A stretch of 64,000 bases of DNA from NCBI GenBank assembly GCA_000499405.2, contig HG738139.1:5542616-5606615 (forward strand), read 5' to 3'. This document shows, piece by piece, positions 44,778 to 59,266 of the stretch. Both the position numbers and the translations under genes were made by a program. The notes beneath the pieces were generated by a model that saw only the letters and a list, made by a program, of their open reading frames with translations, searched no databases and had not been told where the DNA came from. The number at the start of each line of letters is the position of its first letter. Positions within the stretch are counted from its first letter, which is position 1. This stretch comes from Onchocerca volvulus. Lineage: Eukaryota > Nematoda > Chromadorea > Rhabditida > Onchocercidae.

Positions 44778-47464
44778 TAATACCTCGAAGTGGCGACCTT
44801 CGTATTTGTCCGCTTCTCAATAAACGACCTATAACAGCTGCAGAAAATACTGTATTAGGTTTCAAGGATTTCCTTAGAAGTCAATCAATAATTACATTTT
44901 TAACATAATGAGCTTTTTTAGCGGCACTATTTTAATTACTTGTGAATCAATCAGCTCCACAGTTAATTTTTCCAACTTCGTTGAGTTATTCAATTTTCCT
45001 TGACTCCATTTCGATTCTTCGTAAGTATCTTTCTCAATTTATGCGATGCTTGGAATAAAATTTAGCCATTGTATAACAGAATGATTCCATATTGATTCGC
45101 TTTGAATTAGATGGATTTTCTATGACTGACATAATTTAAAGTGAACATCACCGACAAATTCATCTAAATATGCTTATTTTTAACTTTAGCCTTTGATCTT
45201 CGATCATTTAATCAATTTTTAAATTTTATCCATTGTCAGATTTATTATCATCCAATGAAAAATAACTGCTTGAAAATCAGTATTTTATTTTAATCGTTTT
45301 TTATTTGTTAATTTTTGTTTTTATTAAATTGATATATTTTAAATAAAAATAGAAGTTTCCAATTTCGAAAAAATATAGTTTATAAATTTAATATAATTTA
45401 TTTAAAAGATATAAGTTTCGAAATCTATACGAGAAGTTTCCGAAATACTAACAAAAATTTCTCTAATGTTTTTCACTCACAACAATCGATTTCTGTTCAG
45501 AAAGTCATATTGCTTGGTTAGAAGGAAACTGCAGTATTTCAAGCGTAGTTTTGATCACTTCTTTAGCTTTTTCAATGAAAGATATCCATTTCATAATCAC
45601 TCGTATAGCAAATAAAATTTATCCAGAAATATGATAAAAGCCATTTATCATTCCCTGTTCATACAGACAGCACAATGCATCACTTTCTCTCTTTAATCTC
45701 TTCTTTTTTTTGTGAAATGTCAAAATGTTAAAAAATTGTTTTGGTCTTATTTTGGAAAATACTCATTGTTGTCTTCTTCCTCCTCATAAAAACAACGGAA
45801 CCATGAAAGCTGGAAACACTGTTATCATTCATTATAACTGATGTTATCATTCATTTTAACAAGACGTCTTTTAGAGACTCTTGATGCCCTCATCATAGAT
45901 TTATTATCAATTTAGATCTTTGTTGAAAATTGGTTAAGTTTTCAAAGAAGCAATCTGTTAATCTTAAGATCTACGAACTTTCTTTTTCATAAAATTCGAC
46001 CTTTGAGTTATTAGGTAATTTGTATTAAATGAAACAAACACATGCTTAATGTCTAGTTTTGTCAAAGAATTCTTTTAAAATTAGCAATGAATATCATTTG
46101 TTTTAATGAAATATATCTCTTAATTGTGTTACGAATATAGATTGGTTTCATACAAGTACCTCATTTAACAGCAAGCCATTGTAAGCCATCTTATCTTTAT
46201 TTGAGATATTCGATTATAATGCTTTGAGATTATCCTGTACAAAGATTCTTTGCATAGTTCAGATATCGGATGATGAACTCTGGAAATTCCCTGCAAATTT
46301 GTATTGATTTCAAATTGAATTTCCTCTCGATATTAAATGAGTTAAAATCAACTCCATCAAAATTTTATTATTGAATCTATTGTGCATCTCAATGGCTTTT
46401 GCTTTTTCCATTCCATTTCTTTTGGCAATGAGATTACTTGAAGTATGGAAGATCAATGATCGAATATCAATCATCAGTCTGATTTGACAGTGTATTTAAA
46501 CATATTTAGTACGTGATCCTATCAGAACAGCGCCAGCAAGATCATTATATTGACAGCGTCGGGTAATCTTTATTGATCTTTTTCATCTTGAAATTCAAAA
46601 ACAAACTTTTGAAATAAAAGCAACAATTTCATTACCACTTCAGAAATTTTCATCTATGGTGCCTTGCAAAACGTCCCAATGATTTCGTCCATAAACATAT
46701 TATTACATTCACACTGCGGAAGTTTAATTCGGAAATTGTTTACATTTTTCGATCTTTTCGATCAGAATCAATCTGCCTTGAAATAAACTTGGTAAATACA
46801 AAAATTTTTTTGCAAATTATTTGTAATTTATTCCGACAGTTTGTTTTAAAGTCTTAACAGAATTGTTCGTTTTTAATTCTGATCCCTTTGATTTTATTCT
46901 AATAATTGCATTTGAATGGGATTAGCCAACCAACTGCATTTCTTATTCAATTGGCTAAAATGAAAATTCAGTTTGACTTTTGACTTTTCAATTCGAATCT
47001 GGTTTTATCACTTTGACTGATCGATCAAGAGAGAGATTTATGCATATTTTCACTATTTATTCTTATTTATTAGTTATGTATTGCATTTAAAAGTTGTATT
47101 GTATACAATATGGCATTATCCTCTCTGTTCTTCTCTGTTAGGTGACATTAGGTGACACGGAATGCATCATACCAGAATACTTCATTGCACATAAGCTAGT
47201 CTTATCAATATATCAATTTTTTCAAGTTAGTAACTTCCAAAGAATTAATTGATTTTTAATTAATTATGAATCACTTTTTTGTTCATATAATAGTGGTAAT
47301 TTCTGTCATATCAGGGGTCATTCGATCAGGGGTCACTCGGGTCTTCAAGATATCTCCTTGTTTTGTGACAGTGACGCACAATTTTAAATTTTTTCTCCTC
47401 CTGCCATTATTTCACTTTGGCAATTGGAGTGCAGAAATATTTATTTACGAATTCGCTTACACAT

Positions 47465-47582
47465 TTCAAGATAGCCCTTGCAGACAGCCAGACAGGCTGA
47501 CGTATACACACAAGACAGACAGACAAATAGATAGACAGGTAGATATACTATATATTTGTACAAACAAGTGGACAGATAAATA
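47465..47582. repeat. GACA/GATA-type degenerate tetranucleotide repeat
   Basis: Repeated CAGA, GACA and GATA units. The frame 47266-47583 passes through it, and its C-terminal DRQIDRQ repeats are a translation of the microsatellite. Confidence 0.7.
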
Positions 47583-47929
47583 ATAGAAGGACCGATCATC
47601 AAACAGACATTTGAATAAACTATGGATGAAATTAACAGTTGTAACAGAGAGAAAGATAATTTTGTAATTAAGCTTCGCTAATATTAAAACTTAATGACAG
47701 CATTAATGACAATAATAAAAGCAGAGAAAACAACAATAACAATAAATATTACTACTACTATTACTATAAGTGCTAAAATCTGCAAGGTGCAAGTTGCAAA
47801 CAGCTTGCATCATGCATGCATAAGCAAAGACTGAAATATAGCATTTGAGAGAGAGAAAAGCTATAGAAAGAAGTAGAAAGATTTGCAATAATATAGTGGT
47901 TGCTTGCATTACTACTACCTTCGATTGTT

Positions 47930-48135
47930 GTCACCCTCTTCACTCCGTCACTTCGTCCACTATCTTACTACTCTTCGTCCTTTGTGCTTCCACATCCGTT
48001 CCATCTCATCCACTATTACTACTTCTCGTCCTTCGTCCCTCGACATCCGTTCCTTTCATCCATCCAACCATCCATCCACCCAACCGTCCGGCCTCCAACT
48101 GCCACACTTACGACGGCCGCACAATTGTCTGTGAT
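47930..48135. repeat. Pyrimidine-rich low-complexity tract with CCAT repeats
   Basis: TC/CCAT-rich sequence including duplicated cttcgtcc...cat-ccgttcc segments and CATCCATCCAACCATCCATC. Three overlapping plus-strand frames (47845-48330, 47900-48139, 47904-48134) are open because of this composition, not because of coding. Confidence 0.65.
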
Positions 48136-49045
48136 GTGATCTATGTGTGTATTTCACTCCAAATAATGTTTGTATATCTATCTTTCGAGGAAATAAATTT
48201 GCTTAAATATGCATACACTTTGTACTATTACTTCTATCGATTACATCACTTCAAGCGTTGTAATTATGCAAATTTCTGCGATATCGCAAATCCAACTTTA
48301 TGGCGCCTTTTCTTCCTTGTCGCCGTCTGATCTTTGCGTCCTCGAATCCGAGGACAGATATCATTTTAGTATCTTCTTATATTTTTTGATATTCCTTCCA
48401 TCACATGAAAAACACCCGACCATATATGGGTACCATATTGATGAAATGACAACATTTTAATAGCTTTTTCATGACCCTTGACCCATAGTGGAATTAATTT
48501 ATTTCTAGAAATGTCTCATATTCTTGTCTCATTCCAAATGCATATTAATTAAATTAGAATATCTGGAAGCTCACAGAATTGATAGCTCAGTTGAAGTAAG
48601 TCTTCAATTTCCGTTGTTTTGTTTACACCATTTTGAGAGTGTACGAAACACTTCAACGATTTCAGTTAATTAACTTCTGCCAAAGATTCTAAAACTTTTT
48701 GTTTTGATTGAGATCGATGGAGAGGAAATGATAAGAAATTGGACTTATTTGATTAATTATGTTGAGAGGATGGTAGTACTGGTTACCTGCCTTCAGGTTA
48801 ATGATGACAAACATTGCTGCTTGCTATTTAGCAGCTGCAACCAGTCTTGCAGCGATGGCACGGAATGCATTCGTGCTTAGCCATTGACATGCGCATGCAT
48901 GCACATCCTTAGGGTGACACCTGTCATTCAGTATTACTATGTCACTGTCAGCCAGCAGTACTATCTGGTATCTGTCTCAGAAGAATTTTTGAAATTGTAT
49001 TGTCACTCAAGCCATTTTCATGTTTGCAAATTTGAAGAGTTGTCT

Positions 49046-49078
49046 CTTACGATGACCTTCTTGTAAGGTCATCGTAAG
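49046..49078. repeat. Perfect inverted repeat, 14-nt arms
   Basis: CTTACGATGACCTT (49046-49059), loop CTTGT, AAGGTCATCGTAAG (49065-49078). A tight perfect hairpin in non-coding DNA. Confidence 0.85.
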
Positions 49079-50493
49079 ATTATTCCTCAATTTTGCATGT
49101 TATTATTATTTTGTCAACAAAATTGGTAATTCTGTTTTTTTTTTTATGGATTGTAATTGTTAGAAAAAGAAAATGTCACTGATGTTAAATATCACTGTTA
49201 TCTGTTTTGCACTAAATTTAACTAAAGAAAAGTTGAGGAAGTATTGCACTTTTATATATTTAAGAAATTGATAACACTCATTCTTCATTCCTCAGCAATG
49301 TTTATTTATGGAGAAAGCTTGAAACTGAAAAGTAATATTTGTTTTTCGAAAAATTTTGCTGAAAAAATTTTTTAACTATTAAAAAAATGAAAAAAAAAAA
49401 GAAAAATTAGAAATGAAAATCTTACAGAGTAATGATTAAAAACTTGTATACTAATCATTTTAAATAAATGCTTAAATTTAGAATCTAAAGATCTATAATC
49501 TAAATCAGGAAATAAAATATTTGAATTTCGGACACACTCTGAATGATAGGATGTATCCATGATTGCCCTAGTTATTATAATAATAACTCCAGGACATATC
49601 ATGACAAATTGTGGACCGATAGATAGATGGACAGAAGAGTGGACACTCTTCTGGCACCACGTTATTTTACTCTATCACTAATTATCCATTATAATATTAT
49701 TTGCATATGTAATTAAAAATATTTTTATAAATTTTATTTCATCTCAAAATTGGCCATATTCTAGGGAATTATTTGAAAAAAGTTAATTTACTTCAAATTT
49801 GCAAATCTCTATTTTTTCTTTCCTTTTTAATCACAGAAAAATAATTTGTTATCATTTTATAAATCAGTGTTAATGTGTGTATGTTATCATCGATTTCTTT
49901 TTTGAAGTTATATGTTTATAAAACGAAGTAAAATTTATTTATTTTTGCAATATATTCTGTCCTAATTGTAAGCGAAGTGCAGGACAAAATGTTGATAGCA
50001 TTAGTGATAGCTTGCCAATGCAAAAAAGATTAGGCGGAATGTTCTGATAACTGACATTATCAATTTTGCTTGATGAAAAGTCAATATTTTGAGCAGCTTT
50101 TTATAACTTTCGACTCTCACAATTTTTGGCTTTTGCAGTGTTCGAGATTAATTTAAGCTTCTTTTTATATTATTATTAACTAAAGTCTAAATTTTTATTC
50201 CTATCTTATTTAACTACATAAACTTTAAAAATTTTCTTAGCTCCAAAAGTCCTCGGAATCATATATGTTTTAAAATTTTTACCAAATTTAAATTTATCAA
50301 ATTCTTGAAATTTCTCCTATCATATTGAATAAACTTTATATGACTTATTGCTATTGGAAGTTTGATTTTGCATAATTCTCTACATTTAAATGCAATGTAA
50401 TCATTAATTAAAATTTATTTTCATGCTCATAAATGTGCAATTAATAAGTGCAAACAATAGAGTAAAAAAAAAAAACGAAAAAACTAACGAATG

Positions 50494-50534
50494 AATTTTT
50501 TATTCCTTTTGCAAAAATGCAAAAGGAATAAAAA
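50494..50534. repeat. Perfect inverted repeat, about 18-nt arms, 4-nt loop
   Basis: TTTTTTATTCCTTTTGCA, loop AAAA, TGCAAAAGGAATAAAAAA. Coordinates are good to one or two bases. On either strand it resembles a stem-loop followed by a U run. Confidence 0.75.
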
Positions 50535-53243
50535 AGAATTTTCTAAATTTCTGCATGCACTTTGCAGTTGTACCTTTTTCTGCTCTAATTCATTTCGTGT
50601 TTAAATAGCCCTTTCTTTTACTTTTTTAGATTTTTAGACTTTTTTTCAAATTTTCATCTTCTGAAATATTGCTATAGTTTTCATCCTACCAGCTGTTTGC
50701 TAAAATTCTCTCATTCTCTCCTGTCAACTGTTTTTTTGTCTGTTAAAAAATCTGTTAACTGCTACTATAAATAATTTAGCATGAAAAAAGAATGAATGAA
50801 TTTTTAAAATTGAAACTTTCTGACTTCATTTCAAAAAAGATCACTTGTTAAAATAAGATTTTTGATATCTAAAATTTGAAGATTTGTCTATATTTACCTA
50901 TAATTGCTTGCATGTTACCAGTAGTCTTAAAGTTTTAAATTTTGATGTTCAAAATTTCAATTATACGGTTTAATTTTAATCTTCCAAGGGAATTTTCAAT
51001 ATCGCTAGACTTAAAGAATTTAACTTTCGCCGTGATTCTCATTTTTGTCATATTGACAGTCATCTGCTAATATTTTAACACTTTCAAAGTTTCAGTCAGT
51101 TCGTTGTCAGTATTATCGCGATAAGGAACGATAAATAGAAACAAAATGATGCAGATGTTCAATGAATTAATGAAAATATGATTAATTTAATGATTTTATC
51201 ATTAAAAAATTCTCAAATTAATCTTACGATTCTCTAAATCTTGATATTTTAAATATTTTTTTAGGAGAATATATAGAAAATGAAAAAATTTCCTGCCGAC
51301 AATCATTAACTTTTCAGATGGTTGATGATATTGAAATTATGTATTCAATTGATTGATTCCAAATTCAAATTTTACTTCACTTAATTGTTCCATAATAAGT
51401 AGGAATGAATGACATTTGTTTCATTCATATTTCTATCTGTCAATTCGAATATTTCAATTCTGCTGTTGCTGCATCTTTGTACTTATCTGCAAATCTGTTT
51501 GCAAATGTACCTTCTAATGAAGAATCATTCGTTTCTTTATAAAAAATTTATTAAGTTTCTTCAAGAAAGATTTAAAACTTCATTTTTCACTTTCATTAAT
51601 CATCGAGAAGTGAAGACTTCATCAAATAAATGGATTGATGGAACAGTTTGACAGTTTGCATCGTGAATCTTCTGGAAGAAAAAAAAAGAAATCGATCATC
51701 AATTGTGTTCTGATATTGCATTGATCATTTGGACGAACAGCTTTAACGAAGTTTTATGATCAAATTCAAATTTCTTTTTCATCCTGGCTTCTAGAAATCT
51801 TATAGGAAAAACTTAAATCACTTTTTCAAAATATATTTTTATAAGCTTTTAAATAGTTTTTTTTTTCTTTTTTTTTAAAGAATTCTCTTGTGAGTATTGA
51901 TTGTCGTTATCATTGTTGTTTCAAATCATCATATGACAAATTTTATTGAAAAACAATCAACAAAAACAGCCAATCCTGCAGTCGTATATATTCTACGCAT
52001 CATTATAAGTATTAATCATAAATATATTTCCAAACTTTATCCATACGTATATTTCCATATTTTCAAAGATAATGAAGAGAAGTGATCGGAAAGGGAAATT
52101 CCTCATGTTGTGTACATTGTCGTAACCTTTTTGATCTCTCATTGTTCAATTTCTTGAATGACCTCAGGAATGTATGCATTAGCCAAAAGACGAGAAATAT
52201 TTTATATCAATGATATGATTTTTCATCTAAACTCATCTCAAACAATCAATCGATAGCTGTTTGGAATTTAGATAGATCATAAACATTCTCATCTTTTGCT
52301 TCCGTCATTTCGTATATTTAAACCATTTAAAATAATGGATTAAAATTTTTCAAAAGTTTCATTTTAACAAAATTTCAATAATTTTATCACTCGAAATCTT
52401 CTATCCATTTGTTGTATGCTTTTTTTTTCCTTTCTCTTGCTAATCATCTAGTAGCACTTTTCCAATTTTTCAATTCATTTAAAAATATTTTTTGCTATCT
52501 TTGGACCAAATTTTTTACTCGAGCAACAAATTTTTGCAGATTTCTTACTTTTTTTTTTTATTATTTTTCAAATTTTTCTTTTTTAATTTAAAAATTAAAA
52601 AAAAATGAAAATTTTTTTTTCAACTTTTACTTGATTTTTTTAAATTGCATTTATTCAAATTCTGGCTTAAAATAACTAGACAATATTGGTAATTAATGAC
52701 ATATATGTAAATATGAAACAATCAGAGCATTAGTCTCATCAATTGCTAAGATGACTGATGAAGATCAAACTAGCTGATGTATTTTGTTTTCAAAAAAAAA
52801 AAAAAAAAATGTTCACGATGGCTTTTTATAGCTTAAATAAAATATACATAGTTCGGGATCTTTTATCTGCTCAGATAAATATGGAGGGGTCAATCTGTGG
52901 GGTCAATTCTGTTTATCAAAATTGAGTAAGCAGATATGTAATCACGTTGCATTGTTGATAGAAAAATAAAAATCTAAAATTTATTTGGAACAAAAAACGT
53001 TACTTTTAAGATAATCGAACTTTTGACAATTCTGCTGAGCTGTTTTCAAACTAAGGTAGGAAATAGGAAATTTATTGAAATTTGAATTTTCCAAAAATGC
53101 AGAGAATTAAATGGTGAAATCATTGAATGATATTGATATTTTGACAAAAAATAGATGAAAGCAAGTTTATTTATAATGCAGAATAATGAATATTTTTGAC
53201 TCGATGAAAAGAAAAGTTTCGTTGGCTATTTCATAAATTTCAG

Positions 53244-53395
53244 TCTCCAAACAATTTATTCCGCCTGAACATTTCAATTTCAGTTTAATTTACAAAATGG
53301 ATGATGGCTGTTGCTACTACAGCTGCTGTTACAACCATTTCTTACATAATCCCTACGCATTGCTAAAAAATGTCACTAAATTTAGCGGAAATTAG
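53244..53395 (+). other. Possible terminal exon, unrecognised
   Basis: After an ATTTCAG acceptor a frame stays open for 49 codons to TAG, reading SKQFIPPEHFNFSLIYK and then a cysteine- and tyrosine-rich stretch (CCYYSCCYN). No upstream partner exon was identified. It may be chance. Confidence 0.17.
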
Positions 53396-56066
53396 TTTCA
53401 TAATTTCAGTTGCGAAATTTAAATACTCCTTTTTATCAAAAAAAATAAAAAAAAAAAAAAATTGCGAAAAAGCTGTGAAATTCAGTTGTGAAATACGATT
53501 AATATATTTTAATGCTTACCAATAAATTTCAAAAAAGATTGATTTTGCAATCTTCCCATATCACATGTCTTTGAAGTGAACTGAAAACGAGATTTCATAA
53601 TGCTACTACTATCATTGATTATTGCATTCTATCAGTCGCAAATTAGTCTTTTTTATTAATGTCATCAGATTATTCTTTTTCGAGATTAAATCAGAAAATC
53701 AATCAATAATGCTTATCCATTAGCAGTGCATCGATTGGAGAATATTCATTAAATTCTGCAAAATAATAATGAAAATTTTGCTTTCAAATAAATGATTGGA
53801 AACACTTTTTGATAAATTATTGATAAAATCGTATTTTCAATTTGAAAAAAAAAAAAAAGAAAAAATGATTCCACGTGTCGTGTTTGCATCAACTGATGCG
53901 GAATCGATTAACAGGATAAATTTGTCATCAACCAAGTCGCTGATATATTGACGCGATTGACGTAAACGAGTTCTGCTATAAATTTTCTCTTTCTTATTTC
54001 TTCAATTTGTTTTGGCGAAATGTCCGTCGTTTTTCAGTGGTTGTCATTTGCCTTTCATATTCATCCATCCCTCTTCAATTGTCACACAGCCATTGAAATT
54101 CTTCTTTCCTTTTTCCTCTAATTTCACCAATCCATCCATCCATCCATTTTTCTTTCCTTTTATCCATCTATCCTTCTAAAACAAAAATAATTCAACCTTT
54201 TTACAACCTAATTAACTATTTGTGAAAATTATTAACTTTTTTTTTTACTACAATTTTTTTCGGTTTAATTATTTGTCATTTATTCCTTTTTATTCTATTC
54301 ACTTTCTTCCTATTTTATTTAATTAATTAATTCTTTTTTTCGTTTTACTATCCTTTATTGTTTATTTTAGCAAACGATTTAGTCTTATCATTTGCACGTA
54401 TATTTGAATCGATAAATAAATATCTTATCCATTAGGTTAATGATTCATACAGTATACTGTCCATCGATAATTTAACTATCAAATGGATTATATTGGTTAG
54501 TCCATTGTGCTGTTATATTTTCAAGATGAAGTACCGATCCAAATAGTCTGGCAATTTTGCGATTTTGCATAGGTGCAGTCTATCGTCTTGCATTTTTTGC
54601 AAAAACGTGTTTCGCTTTAAAAAAAACCTGTAGTAGTCGTGAAAATGCAAAAATTGAAAATTTTTACGCAAAATGGCATATCATAGTACTGTAATCTGAT
54701 GCTGTTTGTTCTTTCTCGTTCAAATTAAGATGGGAATTTTGAAAAATTTTTTGTAAAAATTTTTAATTTTTTAGTATTTTAATATTTAGAATTAAAATTT
54801 CACTACACATCAGTATCATGAGTATAATTATCATTGCTCCTTAATTGTTTTCATCTGAAATAGTTTTTGCTTTGATGTTTTGTTATTCGCAAAATTAATT
54901 GCAGAAGTTTTGCACTGAGAGACGTATTTTGAGAGTTTATTTATTTATTTATTTTTTTTTTCGCGAAAATTTTCGATTTTCTTGCAGCGAAGTTATATCT
55001 TGAATTTCAAATTTCAAATACTTTTTAGACTTTTAACAAGCATTTCGCAATTTATGATTTTCTTATAAAAATCTAAAAGTTTTTAAATGTTCTTAAATTT
55101 AAACTATAAAAATTTTACTTGAAAATGAATAATTTTTCATTGTTTGAAATAATTCGCTCTAAGAATGTGACAAGTTAATGATCAAAACGCCTTAATTAGC
55201 AATATTTCATGTATTATATCATATTTTATGATAAAAATATGTATTCGAAAATATAAATTTTAATTTGTCGGAGATGTGTGTAATATTTGAGTTTGAATTT
55301 TCTGTCGTCTTTTTCTAATATCCTATTTCTACTGAATATTTTTCGTTTTTTTTCCCGCAGTTTTTCAAGTTAGGTTAACTTTTATGGACTAACAAAAGTT
55401 TGTGATATTGAAGAATATATTTATTGATTGAATATCAGATTTCTATGTTTGATTATCATAAAAGGAGAATGACGGTTGGTGGATGTATGGTGAGCTGTAT
55501 CAAAATGCCTTCTTGACAACAAAAAACATTGAATAGTCGGGCCTTTACTGCAAATTTAGCATTTAGTTTTTTTTTTACGCCAAAGTTTTGTTACCGTAAA
55601 AGTCTGAATTACAGATTCTTTTGTACTTTCTGTTTTTGTATTGAAAATCATCCATTCATTCATCCATCCATCAGATTGTTTGTGTTCTTTCTTCACTTCT
55701 TTTTTTTTTATAATTTATTCATTTCTTTTGCAATTAAAGTTTTAAACAATATTTTTTTTATTTTTTGGAAAAGACAAATTTTAAAATTCGAAAGAAAAAT
55801 CACGTCGACATATTACATCCGTTACATCGAAGAAGTAAACTGTGAATAGATTTATTTATTTTTTCTTTTTTATTTTCTAATTACGAGAATTGAGATATGT
55901 TATAAAATTTAGTCTTATAATAGAAGTAATATTAATGAAATTAGCAAAAAAAAAAGTATTCAAAAACTTCGTTCCCATCGAGAATTGCCACCCAAATGAA
56001 CTACTACCACTTGTTCTTCCCTTCTATTTCTGTTCGCCGAAGCATTCTACCATTGCTCAGTTTGCA

Positions 56067-56084
56067 CTTCTTCTTCTTCTTCTT
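56067..56084. repeat. (TTC)n trinucleotide repeat
   Basis: About six TTC units, mirrored in composition by the AAG run at 56813-56839. Confidence 0.7.
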
Positions 56085-56812
56085 GCAGAATAGCAAACAC
56101 TACCACTTCATCTTTTTTTTTTTTTGCAGTTTTTCCACTATTTTGCAGTAAAAACTTCAAAGATTACTGGCGTATTTGCATTTGCAGTCTACGAGAATTG
56201 CAGACATAACATGCAAGATGACATGACTAGAGTAACTTACTTGAAACAAAAAAATTTCTTTCATTGACCTTATTCTTCAACCTGTCTACTGAGATATACT
56301 CAAGTTATAGGGTTAGATCAGATCAGAATGATTGACTAGATCAAAATGAATCAGGATGAATGTATACCGCACTTGTACTTTTTGTAGTAAAATATCTATC
56401 CGCTTCATGCTAAAGCAAAATATCCCGTAATGAATCTGAACTTCAATCTTTATGAGACATCATTGACGTGGAAATTAATTAATTAACATAGATATGAAAT
56501 AGATGGGAAAAGAAAAAGAATTCTCGGCAAATTTGAAAAGTTCTCTCTTATGATATACTGAATGAATTTGCAAAAACTTTTTGAACTTCCAAAAATTATC
56601 CATGACTGATAGCTGCTATCAGATTGAAGGGCAATAGAAGAGGAAGAAAAATAGTGATTAAAGACTTGTCGAAGAGGAAAGCTCTCTTGTAGTCAACACA
56701 GAGGTACGCTGCTTTTACACCTTTTTTGTACGAGACAACAATGAACCAATAAAATTTTTAAAAAAAAAGAGACTTTTTTCTTTTTTTTTGCAATCAATCA
56801 TTAAGGATGTTA

Positions 56813-56839
56813 GAAGGAAGAAGAAGAAGAAGAAGAAGA
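56813..56839. repeat. (AAG)n trinucleotide repeat
   Basis: About eight to nine AAG units, which create the poly-Arg frame at 56807-57040. That frame is not considered a gene. Confidence 0.75.
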
Positions 56840-57842
56840 CGAAGGAAAGGAAGAACTTTTTTTTGCAATAGCATTAGATGGCACAGTTTTTCTCTTCGGT
56901 CTACGTTTTTTTTCCTCTCTTTTTTATTTTCAGTTCTTAATTCTTTGATTATTTATTTTTTCTTTTCAGGATTTTCTGAATCTAAGATGAAAAAAAAAAA
57001 AAAAAACAATTGTTTCAAAGATGCGACAACAACATTTTGATAACGCTGTGACCTCTTTTTTCTTTTTTTTTATCCTATCGTTAATTCTTTTTTCTTATCT
57101 TTTCTTTAAGAACTAATTTAGGTTTTTTCTGTTGAAAATGCACCGTATCATAATGACTCTCCCTTTTTTTCTTCCTTCTGAGATGCCCTGTTTTAATCCT
57201 GTTTCTCATCCCTGTCATTTCCTATATTTCTCAAAATTGGTATACATTTTTTTTCAAAATTAAAATTTTCTTTCAATAATTTCAAAGTATACGTATCATT
57301 ATCTTTCGGAATCACACACAGAGATCGTTGTCGTGTCACTGATTTTTTGGTGAAATCATTTTTGACATCTTCTCATCTAGTCTCTCTACTTTGTTCTCAG
57401 GTAAAAATGTATTTTTTGTCCAGGAATAGGTGATGGAAAATGTTGTGGACCATAAATGGTAGTTACTGAATTCTAGGGAATCTCCTGCAATTTCTTCAAT
57501 GAAGTGAATTCAGAAGTTTTTCCAAATTTTTTTCTTCCTATGACTAACCATACCCAAACATCAATTATATTTGCTTATATGCATGAACTTTTTAAACCCT
57601 CAGATGTAATACATTATCTAGCATTCCTGAATCGATCATCCAGGCTAGATTATATGAAAGCATCCATGTAAATAATTCAGTCCCTACATATTGTGATAAG
57701 AATCCCCGATAGCTCCCATTGATATTAGAACTATCGCGTTTTGTTTGTTTTTTTTTTTTTTTTTCGTGTTATAATAATTGGAAAGCAAATTTTAAAAGAA
57801 AAGGAGCTTGCAAAAATTAATCGTATTTTATCCAATTTCAGA

Positions 57843-58370
57843 AGCTTCTCCATCAAACGAGCAAAAGAACAAATTGAAAGCTTCTGAGGACTTCCTTCTT
57901 GTTTTCCAAGCTTTGGTCCTCTATTTCTACTGGAAATAGGAAATTTGATCCAAAGAAGAGCAAAGAATTGGATTCAATCATTTCTTTATACCAATCCAAT
58001 TGTTGTTTTCCTCAAAAATTCAACATTTTTGGATTATTTTCGCATGTTCATACGACTACAATCCTGAAGCATTCGCAAATAAAAACGATCAGCGCTTTAC
58101 ATCGTTGCTGATATTTGATTGTCTTTTGCATTCAACGTCGGTCTCAGAGAAGATATATTGTGATACTGTGCTGCTGTTTGCGGTCAGTGGTCACTCTTTC
58201 TTCTTGCCGTTATCTTTATTCATTGAAAAAAATTTGCTGCGGCAATTATCAGAAATAACGAAATTCCGCGTAGTCATACTAGAACGGTCCCACTTCGAAC
58301 CGACGGATATTCGAGTACGAAATTTATTAACATAGGCGATCAACGGACAAGAATTCTATCAGCAGGTAAA
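57843..58370 (+). other. Island open in all three plus frames, unrecognised
   Basis: G+C is higher than around it. A CAATTTCAG acceptor at about 57842 precedes a frame reading ASPSNEQKNKLKASEDFLL. Frames ending at 58111 and 58335 overlap it in the other two phases. CAGCAG|GTAAAA at about 58363-58368 resembles a donor. The three frames cannot all code, so it is either one exon pair or a compositional island. Confidence 0.2.
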
Positions 58371-58978
58371 AATTCAAAAATTTTTTGAAACAATTTCAAA
58401 TCTTTCATTGAAATTTTTGATCTAAGAAAATAAAACTTGTTTTTGATCTTGCTTTTCCAATCATTTATTCTCGAGGAAAAAATCACTTTTGATATAATGC
58501 CTATTTCAAATCATCAAGATAATAATTATCTTAATTAACAAATTAATATTTGCTTAAAATTTTGAAAATATCTTTTTATTCCTCATTTGTTTTAATTTCA
58601 TTCATTACTGTTCGTTAGAAACAGTTTTTTCTCTTCTCCTGAAAATAAGACAATAAGAAGTGATGATTTTTATAAACTGGTCTTTGTTTACATGAAATAA
58701 TGCTCAATTCAAAAACTAGCTTTTCCATCTGTGTCCATTCAATCCATTTCAAGATTTGCCTTACTTCATTTCTATCGCTCCTTATCAATCAATTTTCATT
58801 CTTTTAAAAATACCAATTTTTGCGAATATTGCTTAAAGCGTAACGATGAGATTGTTATTGGCAGGAAAAAGTCAAGTGGCTGTTAATAATTATATTAGTA
58901 TTAATTAATGAATGAATGAAGCGATTGATTGCTACCATATAAACTTGCTCCAAACATATTCATCAAAATATCTTACTT

Positions 58979-59266
58979 ATGCGGTTGCTGCAGTCGTTTT
59001 ACAATTACTGTAATTATTTGGTGACAATTGGTCACTGCTGTCGTCGTTTAATTATTATATTTCGAACTATCACTCCTCTTATCCATTCGTTCATCTGTCT
59101 GTGTTGCCTTAAGCAGATGTCTGGTCTACGATTATTTTTGAAAGCTAAGGATGGATGGATGCTTTTTGATTGCTCATTTGAATTTGTGGCACTTTTTAGA
59201 GAGGTTTTTCAGCCAGAGGAAGCTCTTAAATTCATGTCTTATGCAGTAGCCAGTTTTCAAATTTAA
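58979..59266 (+). other. 95-codon open frame, unrecognised
   Basis: ATG-initiated hydrophobic frame with a more polar C-terminal third (KAKDGWMLFDCSFEF, FQPEEALKFM). No domain and no linked exon. Probably chance, but its codon use is not purely A+T-driven. Confidence 0.15.

Noticed and set aside
47845..48330. 161-codon frame and two overlapping frames
   Set aside because: All are open because the sequence is a pyrimidine-rich low-complexity tract; the translations are Ser/Pro/His repeats.
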